From the NCBI GenBank assembly GCA_017979445.1, contig CM030719.1:23281292-23345291 (forward strand): DNA of 64,000 bases. Direction: 5' to 3'. The notes under the pieces were generated by a model, which worked only from the letters and a program-made list of their open reading frames with translations, did not search any database and was not told the origin of the DNA. The position numbers and the translations under genes were made by a program. This DNA comes from Akebia trifoliata (taxonomy: Eukaryota; Streptophyta; Magnoliopsida; Ranunculales; Lardizabalaceae). Of the stretch, positions 1-10,892 are shown one piece after another; within the stretch, counting starts at the first letter, position 1; the number at the start of each line of letters is the position of its first letter.

Positions 1-1
1 G

Positions 2-448
2 GAGTCATTGGATCTATCACAAAACAAGCTCTCTGGAGAGATTCCTCAACAACTAATTCGTCTTACATTCCTTGCAGTAATGAATCTCGGGCATAATCAA
101 CTTGTGGGAAGCATACCACAAGGCAAACAATTTGATACATTTTCAAATACTTCTTATGAAGATAATGCGGGATTATGTGGGCCTCCACTATCAAGGCAAT
201 GCAAAGACACATATGCGATTTCTCCACCAACAGCATTCCAACAACACGAGGTTTCAATGTCCACAAGTGACTTTGATTGGAAATCTATGATGATCGGATA
301 TGGATGTGGGATGGTAATTGGTGTTTCAATCGGATATATTACTTTCTGGAAGGAAAATGGATGGCTTACAAGGACTTTTGAAAGGAAACGACACAGTCGA
401 GGCAAAAGGTTGAAGAGAATACATAGACTTCAGGGAAATGGAAGATGA
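2..448 (+). CDS. LRR receptor-like protein, C-terminal part (cut by window start)
   Basis: The reading frame is already open at the first bases and ends at TGA 446-448, so the gene starts outside the window. Visible parts, in order: a last LRR ([17 protein letters not shown]), a half LRR ([17 protein letters not shown]), the RLP-type C-cap with [13 protein letters not shown], an acidic juxtamembrane stretch, one transmembrane helix (about [20 protein letters not shown]) and a short basic tail without a kinase. That is the end of a plasma-membrane receptor-like protein, a class that signals through partner kinases in immunity or development. It is nearly identical to 52983-53418. That paralogue stops slightly earlier because its CAG is followed by TGA where this copy has GGA. 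Whether the rest of this gene is intact cannot be seen. Confidence 0.9.
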   Translation, partial: ESLDLSQNKLSGEIPQQLIRLTFLAVMNLGHNQLVGSIPQGKQFDTFSNTSYEDNAGLCGPPLSRQCKDTYAISPPTAFQQHEVSMSTSDFDWKSMMIGYGCGMVIGVSIGYITFWKENGWLTRTFERKRHSRGKRLKRIHRLQGNGR

Positions 449-2071
449 AGAAATGTAATAAAAAGAACAAGTTTATTTCAAAATTTTCATGAGATGTTGT
501 AGTTGGTAACATTTGTTAATAAAGCAAGTTGTCTCTTTGCCTCTAATTTAATATTACCCACCAAAAGAATGAGAAAAATATATGGTAGAAAATCATGGTA
601 TGAGCTTGACTAGAAAATCTTATTCTGAACTTTGACTCTATAAATATTGTGTGATAAGGAATTTTTAAGATACATTTTAGTATAATCTAGCTATGCATAT
701 CAAGAACCATAGCGCGTATTACTCACATCTCTTACATGTAGACTTCATTGATTAAGACTCATTAATTACTTCTAACTTAATCCCATCCACAAAAACTGAG
801 TTGTAAAGACAATTTGAGTGATCCTTATCTCATATACCTTTTTTTTATATCAATAAATTGGGGCCATATTTACTTAGAGAAACCATGATGGTGTTTTAAG
901 CATTTTGAGATTAGGGAATACATTTTACATGGGAAAAACTCGTAGTGAAAATACATTTTGATAAAATTGCCTAAAGAATCCAAGAGTCTTTACAAAAGTC
1001 ACATCTAGTGCAGAATTATAATGATTTATAATCGAGTTTTCTACTTAAACAGAACACCCAAGAGTTCAATAGATTAATTACAGAAATGAGTACAGAAAGA
1101 AAAGACTCAAGACAGATGACCCAAAATAGGAGAAATACATTGAGTACCATTTTATAATTTAAAACAACTCAGGTTGATGTGCAATACAAGCTCTCTTTTA
1201 ATAACTTAAAACAACACAAATTGGAAGGTAATAATCTGTTTGAAACATTTAGTTTGATTGGAAGTAATTAGTTGGCATAGTAGTAGTCGTAGTTTGAACA
1301 ATATTGTTAATAACAATATTCTCTTATGTCATCCAACCCCCAAAACTAAAACATAGTTTTTGAACTAAAAAATTCAAGTCAACTTGGATGACCAACTAGT
1401 TTCTTGAAAATCTATGGAGACTTTATGTTTGCATTATCATATCTATAACAGTCAACTTGGTCAAGTTTTGTAACATAGATCAAGTATTTTCAAAAAATTA
1501 CTAGTGTTTGGATGGCCAATTCTCATGGTGGAAAAATCACCTAGAGGCCTCTGAATCCAAGATGACTTACCCCTCGAATTTGATTTATCTGTGCCATGAA
1601 TGTTTTAACCTATCCTTTGGTGGATTTACACAACAAAATCGGTCTTATTAATAATTTTCTAGTCACAAGATTTACGCATTTTTTGTCATAGACTTGGGAG
1701 TTGAGAGTTGGGTTTTACTTGTTAAGATATCCCAACTTCACCCTATAACTGGAATCCTAATTAATCACCCATGGTATTGTCAACTTGTTTCAAGTTTTCA
1801 AGCACATTACTAGGAAGGCATCAGTGACCATTACCCATTGCATTGCAGGTTCCTCAACAAAGCCGCCGTAAAGACCACTGCAAGCAACCTGTGGATGCTA
1901 TGCACAATGACCAAAGTTGAGGAAACCAAGCAAATGATAAAAATGATTCTGATATTAAATGCTCTCTATGTTGATTAGCCTCAAAATCTATGACCGATAC
2001 TTCGCGCCAGCAAGGGATAATAAATAAAGGGAAAAAATGAAACCGTCCCTCTTGGTATTTTCATACTTCTC
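449..2071. other. Intergenic: duplicated RLP 3' flank, then no gene seen
   Basis: From 449 to about 900 the sequence matches the 3' flank of the second RLP copy (53419 to about 54070) with small indels, so the duplication extends past the stop codon. The stretch at about 1035-1160 is a diverged copy of about 3437-3560. Nothing else coding is recognisable here. Confidence 0.6.
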
Positions 2072-2400
2072 CCACAATTTTCTTTGATGGGAGTCGCTGA
2101 TACATTTGTAGAAGTAGCGAAGATCGAATTCTTCTATGCTTAAGTGCCCAAGGGAATGAAAAGAATTGGAACTTATTTCACTTGTATCTTGGGAATTGGA
2201 AATTTCTTAGGAGTATTCTTCTAAAAACTGATTCCGATATCACAAAGAAGAAGAGCGGCAAAGGGTGGATATTGAATAATCTAAATGTGTCACACTTAGA
2301 TTACTATTATTGGTTTTATGCTGTATTAAGTCTTCTTAACTTTATTTTCTTTCTGACTGTTGCTAAGTTTTATGTCTATAATGTTGATGTAATGGAATAG
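2072..2400 (+). pseudogene. NPF (NRT1/PTR family) transporter C-terminus, broken
   Basis: Translation shows the conserved end of plant NPF (nitrate/peptide, PTR family) transporters: PQFSLMGVADTFVEVAKIEFF, then a frameshift near 2195, then KGWILNNLNVSHLDYYY and a final hydrophobic helix ending KFYVYNVDVME before TAG at 2398-2400. An in-frame TAA after FFYA plus the frameshift make it non-functional. Full NPF proteins are about 550-600 residues with 12 helices; only about the last 110 residues are present. The resemblance is closest to the NPF5 (PTR3-like) group, from memory. The segment from about 2189 onward has a close copy at 47009-47220, fused there to an NLR pseudogene. Confidence 0.85.
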
Positions 2401-4185
2401 GTAATTGAACTTCTTGTAATTTGTCTGATTTATCAATAAATACCACACCAATGAAATCAAGCAAATTTGGTATTTTCAAGATGAGTGTCTACGTACATGT
2501 GTGTGATGAAATCCACTAAGCATGTTAAATTATTATCTAGGGGTAACACAAGGCCACAGAACAAATTGCATTAATAATAATCTGTAACCTCAAATTGCAT
2601 TAATAATCTGTATCTCAGGAAGCTCGATCCACATGATGCCTTAATGTTCAAGCATCGATTAAGGTTCCACCGTGATAAATGCTGCAACGAATCATCTAAA
2701 CAATATGAACAGTTAACATATTAGGTTGTTCTGTTCAGCACTCCATTGAATTGTTTGATGAATTTCAGATAAGCAATTATTTCTAATTTCAAGGATATCT
2801 AATTTCAAGGTACATATTACATTCTTTTCATTTGGATGTAAGGTAATCTTGATTTGATACATATTTATATTAATTATTTCTAAATTTTTGTTTTTTTAAA
2901 TTCTCCAACTAGATGGTAAGCATTTTCTTAAGCTTGTCGGACACAATTCTGTAGATACGTGCTTGCAAAATTAGTCGTGAAAAACAACTCCTTCGAACGT
3001 TTTGGTAATAATACTAAAAATTCTGATATTTTTGGTTTCTCTAAAAAAAATTTCTTAGAAACATTCTCAAGTATTTATATCCATTAACTGAAAGACAATG
3101 GTATTATCGTCCACAAATCCTTGTAAGTTCCATCAGCTTCCACAAACATTGGAAGTAGGAAACTGCGTCTGGACAGCATCTCATTTCTGCCCATTTACCG
3201 CTTCTGCATTTGACACAATGGTTGTGATATTTCTAATTAATCAGCTTTTGGGTTTGATGGAAGTGAAACCAATGGAGACATTAGTTACGAAATGCAAATT
3301 TGGACTCCAAAAGCATTTTTGAGAACCAGAACACAAGAAACACCATCCAAACAAGTTCCCAAGACACTAACTTAACAAGCCATTCTACCAAAGAAGATAA
3401 CAATTCACAATGATTTGTAAGAGTTTTATACCAAAACAGACCACCCAAGAAGAGTTCCAATAGATTAATTGCAGTAAATAAGTTCAGAAAGAGAAGACTC
3501 TGGACAATTGACCCAAACCCAAAATAAGGGTGATACATTGATCACCATTTTTTATATGTTAGAATAACACAAGATATATCATGGCTACTTAGAGCTAATA
3601 TTGGCAGCCAAACATTTTCCAATAACAAAAAAACTCCTTAGCAAAATCTTACATTGGGAAGCAAAAGGGTGCAATTTGCAAGCTGTGATTGATTCCAAGT
3701 TGAAGAATCATGGACCGTCATTTATTTGTAAACCACTTTTGATGGGGTTAGAAGTTTCATAATTGACTGATTGTTTGTGAGGCTGATCTCCTCAGCATAG
3801 AGATTATCCACACAAAAAATTGACTCATTCCAAAACTTCTAGCCCATATATTGAAAAATATTTGGCACAATGTTTGGCTCTCTTTAAAGCTTCCGAATGC
3901 TTCTCATATATATGTTTCCCAGAGAACAATCTGAAGAAATCTGATTTTATTGAGAATCCTTGGATGAATATTACATGAACCCTGATAGGATATTTATAAT
4001 TATTACATCAACCAAGATAAGAAAATTAGCCTAACAAAAATATAAATATTTTAGCTATTTATTGATTATAAAATAAAATTTCCATCACTTTTATCTAAAA
4101 AAAAACTCTTAATAAAGTATAGTCCTTTAATATTAATAGTGCTACAATAGAAGCAAGCAAGTCAAAACCTAAGTAACAAGATAAT
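2189..4185. repeat. Segmental duplicate, partner 47009-48395
   Basis: The NPF tail and its 3' flank align with 47009-48395 almost base for base over long runs. Two size differences stand out. This copy has an extra block of about 600 bp (about 3403-4010), which contains half of a foldback element. The partner has about 85 extra bases right after the NPF stop. A 74-codon open frame at 3098-3322 lies in this flank. It resembles nothing I know, and I do not treat it as a gene. Confidence 0.8.
3695..3890. mobile_element. Foldback MITE, half copy
   Basis: This is a diverged copy of one half of the foldback family seen complete at 21467-21812. It has a palindrome around a short loop, the flanking tracts ACTTTTGATGGGGTTAGAAG and TCATTCCAAAACTTCTAGCC, and the end GGCACAATGTTTGGC. 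It lies inside the block absent from the duplicate at 48 kb, so it may have inserted after the duplication. Confidence 0.6.
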
Positions 4186-4216
4186 TCCGTACTAAAAAAA
4201 TAACTTAATGATATTG

Positions 4217-4572
4217 CACTACAAAATTTTAGGTTTTTAGCGGGGGTCAAAAACCGTCGCAAACACCAAAAAACCTCCGCTATTATTAATAGTGATGGCC
4301 ACGTATACCGCCACTATAGGTGGTGTAGCTAAAAGCCATATGGAACTCTATAGTGGCGGTCAAAAACAGTCGCTAATAGTTGAATTACCGTCGCTATAGA
4401 TATGAGTGAGTCCCATAGTGACGGTCAAAAACCGCCGCTAATAGTTTGTATTACCATCGCTATAGTTATAAGTGAATCCCAATCTTGGTCCCAAACCGCC
4501 GCTAATTAATTTTTTACCGTAGCTATAAATACAATTTTGAATGTCTATAGTGGCGGTAACGGCCACCGCTAA

Positions 4573-4608
<36 letters not shown>

Positions 4609-5240
4609 CTTTTATTTTAAAATTATTTGTAATTAAATACCTATTTTTATACAACCTGTCAATTAAACACAATTACTTAGTAAATCAAATTAGTTAAGAT
4701 TCAAATATAACAAAATAATAAGTTGATTGAATTAAAAGTCAATGCTTATAAATCCATGTTTATCACTCAAAAAACAAAAGGTATCTATCATGGTTGTTGT
4801 TGTGGACATTGATCATTGTCGGGTTGATTGTGCTGCTCATCAACCTACAATTCATATACATTAATCAAATTAGTCATATTAATAAATATTTATTTATTAA
4901 TAAAATATTTTTAAAACACAACATATTCTATTATTAGTGAGAATTTACCTTTCTCATTAGAGTAATGATCAATTCCTTGAGTCTCTCCACCTAAGCATCT
5001 CTCACAATCTGTTGTTGCTCCAAAGACTCTAGTTTCTTCTTCAACCTATGTACCTCAGCAAAATCGCTAAAGGAATTTTCGGAATATGATGCAAATAATT
5101 TACTAGGAGTCATTCCCAGGCCGACACCACGAACACGATCATATCTATCAGGCAGCATGTCTCCTGCAATGTCAAGTTGTTAACCATGATGAGTTTCAAA
5201 TTGTCAAAATAAGAAGATATCTAATAACAAAGAAATAATT
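4217..5240 (-). mobile_element. CACTA (En/Spm) transposon remnant, one end
   Basis: The end is CACTACAAAA at 4217-4226, the diagnostic CACTA terminus. It is followed to about 4590 by the typical subterminal repeats: many variants of TAGCGACGG and TAGTGGCGGT in both orientations, then a poly-T run. Transposase-linked coding remnants lie on the minus strand at 4788-5163, so 4217 is the 3' end. No matching second TTTTGTAGTG end was found to the right, so the right boundary (about 5240) is only an estimate and the element is probably truncated. Confidence 0.8.
4788..5163 (-). pseudogene. CACTA TnpA-like protein, last two exons
   Basis: Two minus-strand exons are visible. Exon 5163-4949 has an AG acceptor and GT donor and encodes YDRVRGVGLGMTPSKLF followed by a charged coiled coil (RLKKKLESLEQQQ). 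The last exon is about 4844-4788 and encodes a Q/P/N-rich tail ending in TGA. The DRVRG.GLG.TP motif is typical of the C-terminal part of plant CACTA transposase-associated proteins (the Ptta/En/Spm type). An in-frame TAG lies inside the coiled coil, so this copy is dead. The transposase core is not present. Confidence 0.75.
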
Positions 5241-6050
5241 ATAACAAAGTTGTTCCCAATCCAAAACAAAAGAAGAGAAGTAAAGCAAAGCGACTTGCTT
5301 TTCTTCCTACTCTTGTTCTTCCTCAGTTTTTATGCCTTGAGTTCCTTTAATTTTTTTTTCTTTCTTTCTGAATAAATCTTTGAACCTCTTTGTGTTTTAA
5401 TGGAAGATTTTAGATTTAAATCATGTGGAGATGGAAGGATGCAGATGGAGATCTACTATGGAGGAAGACCAGCTTCATCTGGAATGCATGATCTTAGATC
5501 TTAAAGTACTTCTCATACATCTTAAAGTACTTCTCATACTTCTTTAGTATCACAAACCCAAATGGGTAATAAAGAGATGAAATTAAAGAAAGGTAATACA
5601 AATACGATACATAAAGTTTAACGATGTAGAGAAAAATCTCCATTCAAAAAGGGAATAAAATTCTTTATCAACATCATGCAATCACATAATTCATACTCCA
5701 ATGAAAGAGGTTTGTATAGAAAATTTATTAGTATTTCAAGGTATTACAAATACGATACATAAAGTTTAATGATTTTAGTAAATCCACCCTTGGAAGATGG
5801 AAAAAATAAGTTTCGTGTTGTTTGGATCTATGTGTATCCATAGATCCAAACAACGCTAAAATTGATGCAAGGAAGAAAGGAAGAAAGAAATTTAAAAAAA
5901 AAAAAAAAAGACTAACTTAAGCACTCTAAAATAAAGCACTAGACTTTCAAGAAAGAAACAGACAGATACACACATAAATGGTGGCCCTCATCAATAGTAC
6001 AAGGGCCCCAAATCCTTGTTTTTTATACACCCCTGGGTTTTCAAACTCAA

Positions 6051-6053
<3 letters not shown>
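5241..6053. other. Intergenic, AT-rich, no gene
   Basis: No coding signal is seen. At about 5497-5545 a 22-bp unit (ATCTTAAAGTACTTCTCATA) is duplicated in tandem. GATACATAAAGTTTAA recurs at about 5608 and 5753. Confidence 0.5.
5817..5854. repeat. Perfect 16-bp inverted repeat, 6-bp loop
   Basis: GTTGTTTGGATCTATG at 5817-5832 is followed by a 6-base loop and its exact reverse complement at 5839-5854. It is too short and too perfect for a typical plant microRNA precursor. It may be the residue of a small MITE. Confidence 0.7.

Positions 6054-6129
<76 letters not shown>
6054..6129. repeat. (AT)38 microsatellite
   Basis: There are 38 uninterrupted AT units, followed at once by GGAGCGGTTCAGCAGCCCC. 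That sequence resembles the end sequences at 28106 (GGGGGTGGTTCATGG) and 9822 (GGTCCCATTCGCTGG), which also follow TATATA runs. Confidence 0.95.
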
Positions 6130-6131
<2 letters not shown>

Positions 6132-6265
6132 AGCGGTTCAGCAGCCCCTTATCACTACGTGAAAATCTCAAATTTGCATTAAAAAATTTGTTGGGCTTGG
6201 CCCGTCGAATTTTAAAATCCAAAATCCGCGGCCCGTGGACCACGTTTTAAAACCCAATTTATAAT

Positions 6266-6725
6266 ATGCCTCTCACTGTTTCTCTCCCTCTCTCACTGTT
6301 TCTCTGCCTCTCTTACTCTCTCATCGATCGATCGTCTTTCACAGTCTCTCTCTCTCACAGACTCTCATCGATCGATTGTCTTTCACAGTCTCTCTCTCTC
6401 ACAGTCTCTCATCGATCGATCGTCTCTCTCTCTCACAGTCATCGATCGATCGATCGCCTCTTACGGTCTCTCTCTCTCACAGTCATCGATCGATCGATCG
6501 TCTCTTACGGTCTCTCTCTCTCACAGTCTCTCTATCACAGTCATCGATCGATCGATCGCCTCTCACGATCTCTCGCTTTCTCACAGTGACTCTCTCGATC
6601 GATCGACCTCATTTGTTATTCGCTCTCTCGATCGATAGACCACTCCATCAATCGATTGACCTCTCTATCTCTCTCTCACAGTCTCTTTCTCGATCGATCT
6701 GTCTCCCTCGATAAATCTCATCTCC
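6266..6725. repeat. CT-rich / ATCGATCG minisatellite
   Basis: This is an imperfect repeat of CTCTCTCTCACAGTC and ATCGATCGATCG blocks, about 45 bp per composite unit. Two overlapping plus-strand frames stay open only because the repeat lacks stop codons, and they are not genes. It ends about 40 bp before the splice acceptor of the NLR exon at 6765. Confidence 0.85.
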
Positions 6726-6764
6726 CACTCTATTTGAGCAATCGATCTCCTAGATCAAAAACAG

Positions 6765-7032
6765 GTTTTGGTCCATTTGCAAGAAGTGAATAGGAAATTA
6801 GATCAACTGAATTTGATAGAAACAAGTGTTGGGAGTGGAGATGAGGATCAGAACGAATATCGGTGTGCAATTCCTGAAATCCCTAATTTTTCTATTGGAA
6901 TGGAAGTGCGAATTGAAGAATTGAAGATGGAGTTGCTTAGAGACAACGTGCGTATGATCGGATTGTGCGCAATTGGTGGATCAGGGAAGACTACATTGGC
7001 TGCTAAGCTTTGTCGAGACGAACAAGTGAAAG
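6765..7032 (+). pseudogene. RPW8-type NLR (RNL), single captured exon with P-loop
   Basis: One exon is flanked by a good acceptor (AAAAACAG before 6765) and donor (GTATAT from 7033). It encodes the linker LQEVNRKLDQL, then PNFSIGMEVRIEELKMEL and the nucleotide-binding P-loop IGGSGKTTLAAKLC, ending DEQVKG. The motif order and splice position match the exon around the P-loop in ADR1/NRG1-type helper NLRs, which act downstream of sensor receptors in immunity. No RPW8 domain is found upstream and no kinase-2, GLPL or LRR exon downstream. The exon itself has no stop. It is best explained as a gene fragment, perhaps carried by a transposon. Confidence 0.75.
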
Positions 7033-9419
7033 GTATATCTATCTATTCAAAACTCACATTGAACATTTTTTTAACTTATGGTTATATGATTTTTCTTAGT
7101 AGATTAAAAAAATTAACATTGAATTTCATACACAATTGAATCGTGGTGAAAAGAAGAAGAAGACCACTTTATTCACCTTTGATAAAGAACTTTGAATCCA
7201 CAAGAAAAACAAAGAGAATTATTCTAAGAAAGCTAACATTCTATTGATAATCTAGATGTTGCAAAATGTATCTCTCACTATGGTTTGAAATATCAGAATG
7301 TATCAATCGATACGTATCAGTATCAGCCGAGCTGATATGAAACATTGAATGTTTTAGGTATGTATCAATTGACACCATATTGAAACTTTCATTAACCGAA
7401 ATATTCAATCAATACGATATTGTAAACATTGTCGCTCACCATCATTTAAATAGACTTTCAAACTTATAATTTGTCATTCGTTTCAACTTATTATATTTTT
7501 TTTGGCCGTGTGATCTTCCTTTAAGTGTAAGACCCACCAATGGACTATGAATTGATGACATGTACAGATTTAATGAGTTAGAGAATTCACCATGAATGAG
7601 ATTTTGTTCATACCATTGACCATGAGGATTTTTATAAATCCTTTTTTCCCCCTCTTTTGGTGTTATGTTTTTCTGTTTTTAAACTCCCAGTGATTGAACA
7701 TTACACTAGTTTCAGCCTTGTCTAAAACTCCCAGTGATTGAACATTACACTAGTTTCAGCCTTGTTTGTTGAACTTTGTGGAAAATTTAGTGAATATACC
7801 AATCTTTGCTGCCTAACAGGTATGGTAGGGTCTTAGGAGTGAAATTTATGCTAGATAAAATACACTAGTAACCAATATCTTTCCATCAGCCTCGAGGAAC
7901 TAATTTATGTAATTGGAAAATTCTAGTTCCCAATGTAAAGCTATGATTTCTCTAATTTAAGTTCAACAGTGGGATTAGAGAGTACAATATAATATAAATT
8001 AACCTTGATAATTTCATCATCAATATGATCTACATTATAAAAAAGAAGTTTAGATTATGCTAGTATGTCGAAGAGATTAGAGTAAAAATAGGTCACATGT
8101 GATCTAGTTTTCTTCTCAATTCTAATCCTTCGTTTTCCATGATGATGGTAAGGAAAGTGTTTCGCTTATAGAAATACTTATTTCTGTAATACCCATTTCA
8201 TTGGATGAGTAAGAGTACTTTTTTTTTTGCTTCTATGATTGCCATTTAATTTGAAAGTACACATTGCTTCCCTTCTTTAGGCACAAAAGCATTGATTGTT
8301 CTAACCTATATAAATGTAAATATATTTTATTAATGAGTGACCATCTCAATATTTTGAATACTATAAGACTTGAAGGCGGTTTCTCTTAGATATCATGGAA
8401 GCAAAAGTAGGAATGCTTGCTGTGAAACTAATGGCATCCCTCATGGCAAAGAATAAGATAGCAATAAGGGTGGTGAGATTAAACCAAATTACATAATTGT
8501 CAAGTACTCTACTTTATTGCATTATGAACATCCTTATTTTTCATCTAAATTACATAATTACAATTGTTTTATTTGATTATTAACTTTATTGTTTGGTTTA
8601 CTCTTGTCTTATTACTGATTTATGAAATTTGTATTTACTTTGGGGGTTCCTTTGTTTGCTTGGTTAATATATTGTTAAGACTATATGATCCATTTAGAGC
8701 TTACCTTGTTAGATGAATCTATGTGGTGGCATAGTAAAAACAATTTGCACTTTAGGAGTGAGAGGGGTCTAGCGATTCCATCGGCATTTATGGTTAAACA
8801 TGATTTTAATGATAAACTAATGGTATAACACTTATTTACCTTTCTCTTTTGAAGTTTGATAAATTAACATTTCCCTTTGTTTCATCCATAATGATTTGGA
8901 AAGAAATTAGTAAAAGAACTAACCCTTAAACTCTTTCATTCACATATATTCTTTAGTATGTGAATCCCCTTTGGCATTGACAAGGTCAAAAGCTTTAGAG
9001 AGCCACAATAAGAAACTAGAATAGTTTCAAATTTACTAACAGTCATGTCAGAAATTGAAGGAATGGACCCATTCGACGACTTTTGTGGTCACCCTCACTT
9101 AACCAAGTTGGATCTGAACTACGATTCAGATCAATTCTTATGGAAATCTCGATGAATAAAGGTAGAGAAAGCCAAAAAGCAAAGGCAAACTTGCTCATAC
9201 TCTATCTCACGTTCTCCCACCACCTTTTCCTTTGACCTCAACTGTGGGGAGCTCATTAGATTATTTTTGGTCTTCTTTAGTGCAAGGACAGGTTAACCTT
9301 ATTTATTCACATGCTCCAAATCTCTGTGTGTGTGCATGCCACCATTCCAAACCCTTTGGTTGGATTGGATTTTAAGTTTGATTCGATCTATTAATAGTTA
9401 TCACCAAAACTTCGAACCC
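7033..9419. other. AT-rich intergenic, no gene recognised
   Basis: The stretch starts as intron-like sequence after the NLR exon. It holds the tandem duplication at 7681-7766 and scattered short open frames without family resemblance. No transposon ends were identified. Confidence 0.5.
7681..7766. repeat. 44-bp tandem duplication
   Basis: Two near-perfect copies start with AAACTCCCAGTGATTGAACA at 7681 and 7725. Confidence 0.9.
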
Positions 9420-9800
9420 ATGTAAGACAAAACCCGTTTGTTAAAGTGTAGGGTAAAGCTTAGGGTGGGGAACGGGACCATACATGGGTTAGAAGTTTTG
9501 GAATGGGCTGATTTTTGGTGAGGATGATCTCTACGGTGAGGAGATCATCCCCACCAAAAATCAGCTCATTCCAAAACTTCTAACCCCATCAAAAATGGTT
9601 TACAAAAAAGGGACGGTCCACGATTTTTCAACTTGTAAATATGGGGCTAAAAATTTCAGAATGGGCTGATTTTTGGTGAAGATGATCTTCTAATCATAGA
9701 GATCATCCTCACCAAAAATCAGCTTATTCCAAAATTTCTAACCCATGTAGGACAAAATACGTTTGTTAAAGTGTAGGGTAAAGCTTCGGGTGTTGAACAT
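9420..9800. mobile_element. Foldback MITE, double palindrome
   Basis: There are two successive palindromes of about 95 bp. Each has arms TTGGAATGGGCTGATTTTTG / CAAAAATCAGCTCATTCCAA around a short loop (about 9497-9590 and 9650-9745). They are separated by a spacer with ACGGTCCACGATTTTTCAAC. The outer direct sequence GTTTGTTAAAGTGTAGGGTA occurs on both sides (about 9437 and 9765). The family recurs at 3.7, 21.2-21.8 and 33.8 kb. Confidence 0.8.
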
Positions 9801-10684
9801 TTCCCTATATATATATATAGGTCCCATTCGCTGGCTAACGGTTTGGCAAACTTTTTGGCAAACAGTTTCAGATCGTTCGATATAACGTGATCCGATGGAC
9901 GAGATTAAATCTCGCAGCGATTTAACTTAAACGTATAATTTATAAATTTATTGAAGCGCCATCCCTCAATTTATCAATATTTAATCTAAAGTCCTTCTTC
10001 TCTTTAAACCCGAGAGCAACAGAGAACAGACGTTCTCTTCGACTCAAGAGAAAATCTCGATCTCTCTCATCTTCTCTCGCTGAACAGACCCTCTCTCTCA
10101 CTCTTTCATTCTCTCTCGCTCTCGCTGACCACCCTTCTCGAACGTCTTTGCAACGACCTCGCTGCAACTACCTTCATCTCGACCTCGCTGCAGCCACAAA
10201 AGCCTCTCCATTTCTCGCTGCAACTCCCTCTTGACGAAGACAGGTACTCTCTCTCTCTCCCTCCTCCCATCACTCTTTTATATTAATTTGATTTCTTTCG
10301 ATTAATTTGATTTCCGATTTGATGGAGACAAAAAATCCGTAATTGTTTAGGGTTTTTTATTTATTCCGGAATTGGTTGTAGTTTGTTGAAAATGATTGTT
10401 ACTTACTACTACTTAATGCTCACAAACACTTACATTACTTGAGGTTATGAAATAATAAGCAAAATATATCAGAAATCACTTAGAATGCCCTTCAATGGAA
10501 CTATTGAACTTGCTTGAGTTTTAAGGAGAAGACTTCACCATCAATTATCCAGGTTATTTATTTATTTTATTTTTTTATATCTTAAATTCCTCCAAAAAAA
10601 AACTGAACTGAAGGCATGAAACTTTGTTTTTTTGCTTGGATTTTTCTTTTTATTTTATTTTATAGAAGAGAGAAGAATTTGGTG

Positions 10685-10892
10685 ATGGCACTTGTTCAAA
10701 TTTGCAGTTCAAGTTTGTGGATTTTCGGAAATAGAAGAAGAAGAAGAAATGATACAAAAATAAGAGGTGTTGCCTCCTCGGAGGATTTGAAAAAGGTGAA
10801 GTTGGGAGAGTCTGACTTGAAGGTCACAAAGCTTGGGATTGGAACTTGGTCATGGGGTGACACCAGCTACTGGAACAACTTTGAATGGGATG
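10685..10892 (+). pseudogene. Plastid aldo/keto reductase, first exon only
   Basis: From ATG 10685 the exon encodes a basic, Ser-rich start ([15 protein letters not shown], then an Arg run) that could be a plastid transit peptide. It continues with [20 protein letters not shown] and [13 protein letters not shown], ending at a GT donor (10893). This matches the start of plant plastid aldo/keto reductases of the At1g06690 type, which bind NADPH in a TIM barrel; the LG.GTWSWGD motif is the first strand. No second exon with the catalytic Asp/Tyr/Lys follows. Proteasome RPN5 exons come next instead, so this is a captured 5' fragment. An alternative upstream ATG at 10616 is less likely because it lies in UTR-like sequence. 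Confidence 0.8.

Noticed and set aside
3098..3322. 74-codon open frame in the duplicated NPF flank
   Set aside because: The duplicate at 47940-48165 does not keep an equivalent clean frame, and the protein resembles nothing.
5817..5854. MicroRNA precursor
   Set aside because: The arms are only 16 bp with a 6-base loop, too short for a plant precursor.
5978..6250. Open frames running through the (AT)n tract on both strands
   Set aside because: Their Tyr-Ile repeats come only from the microsatellite.
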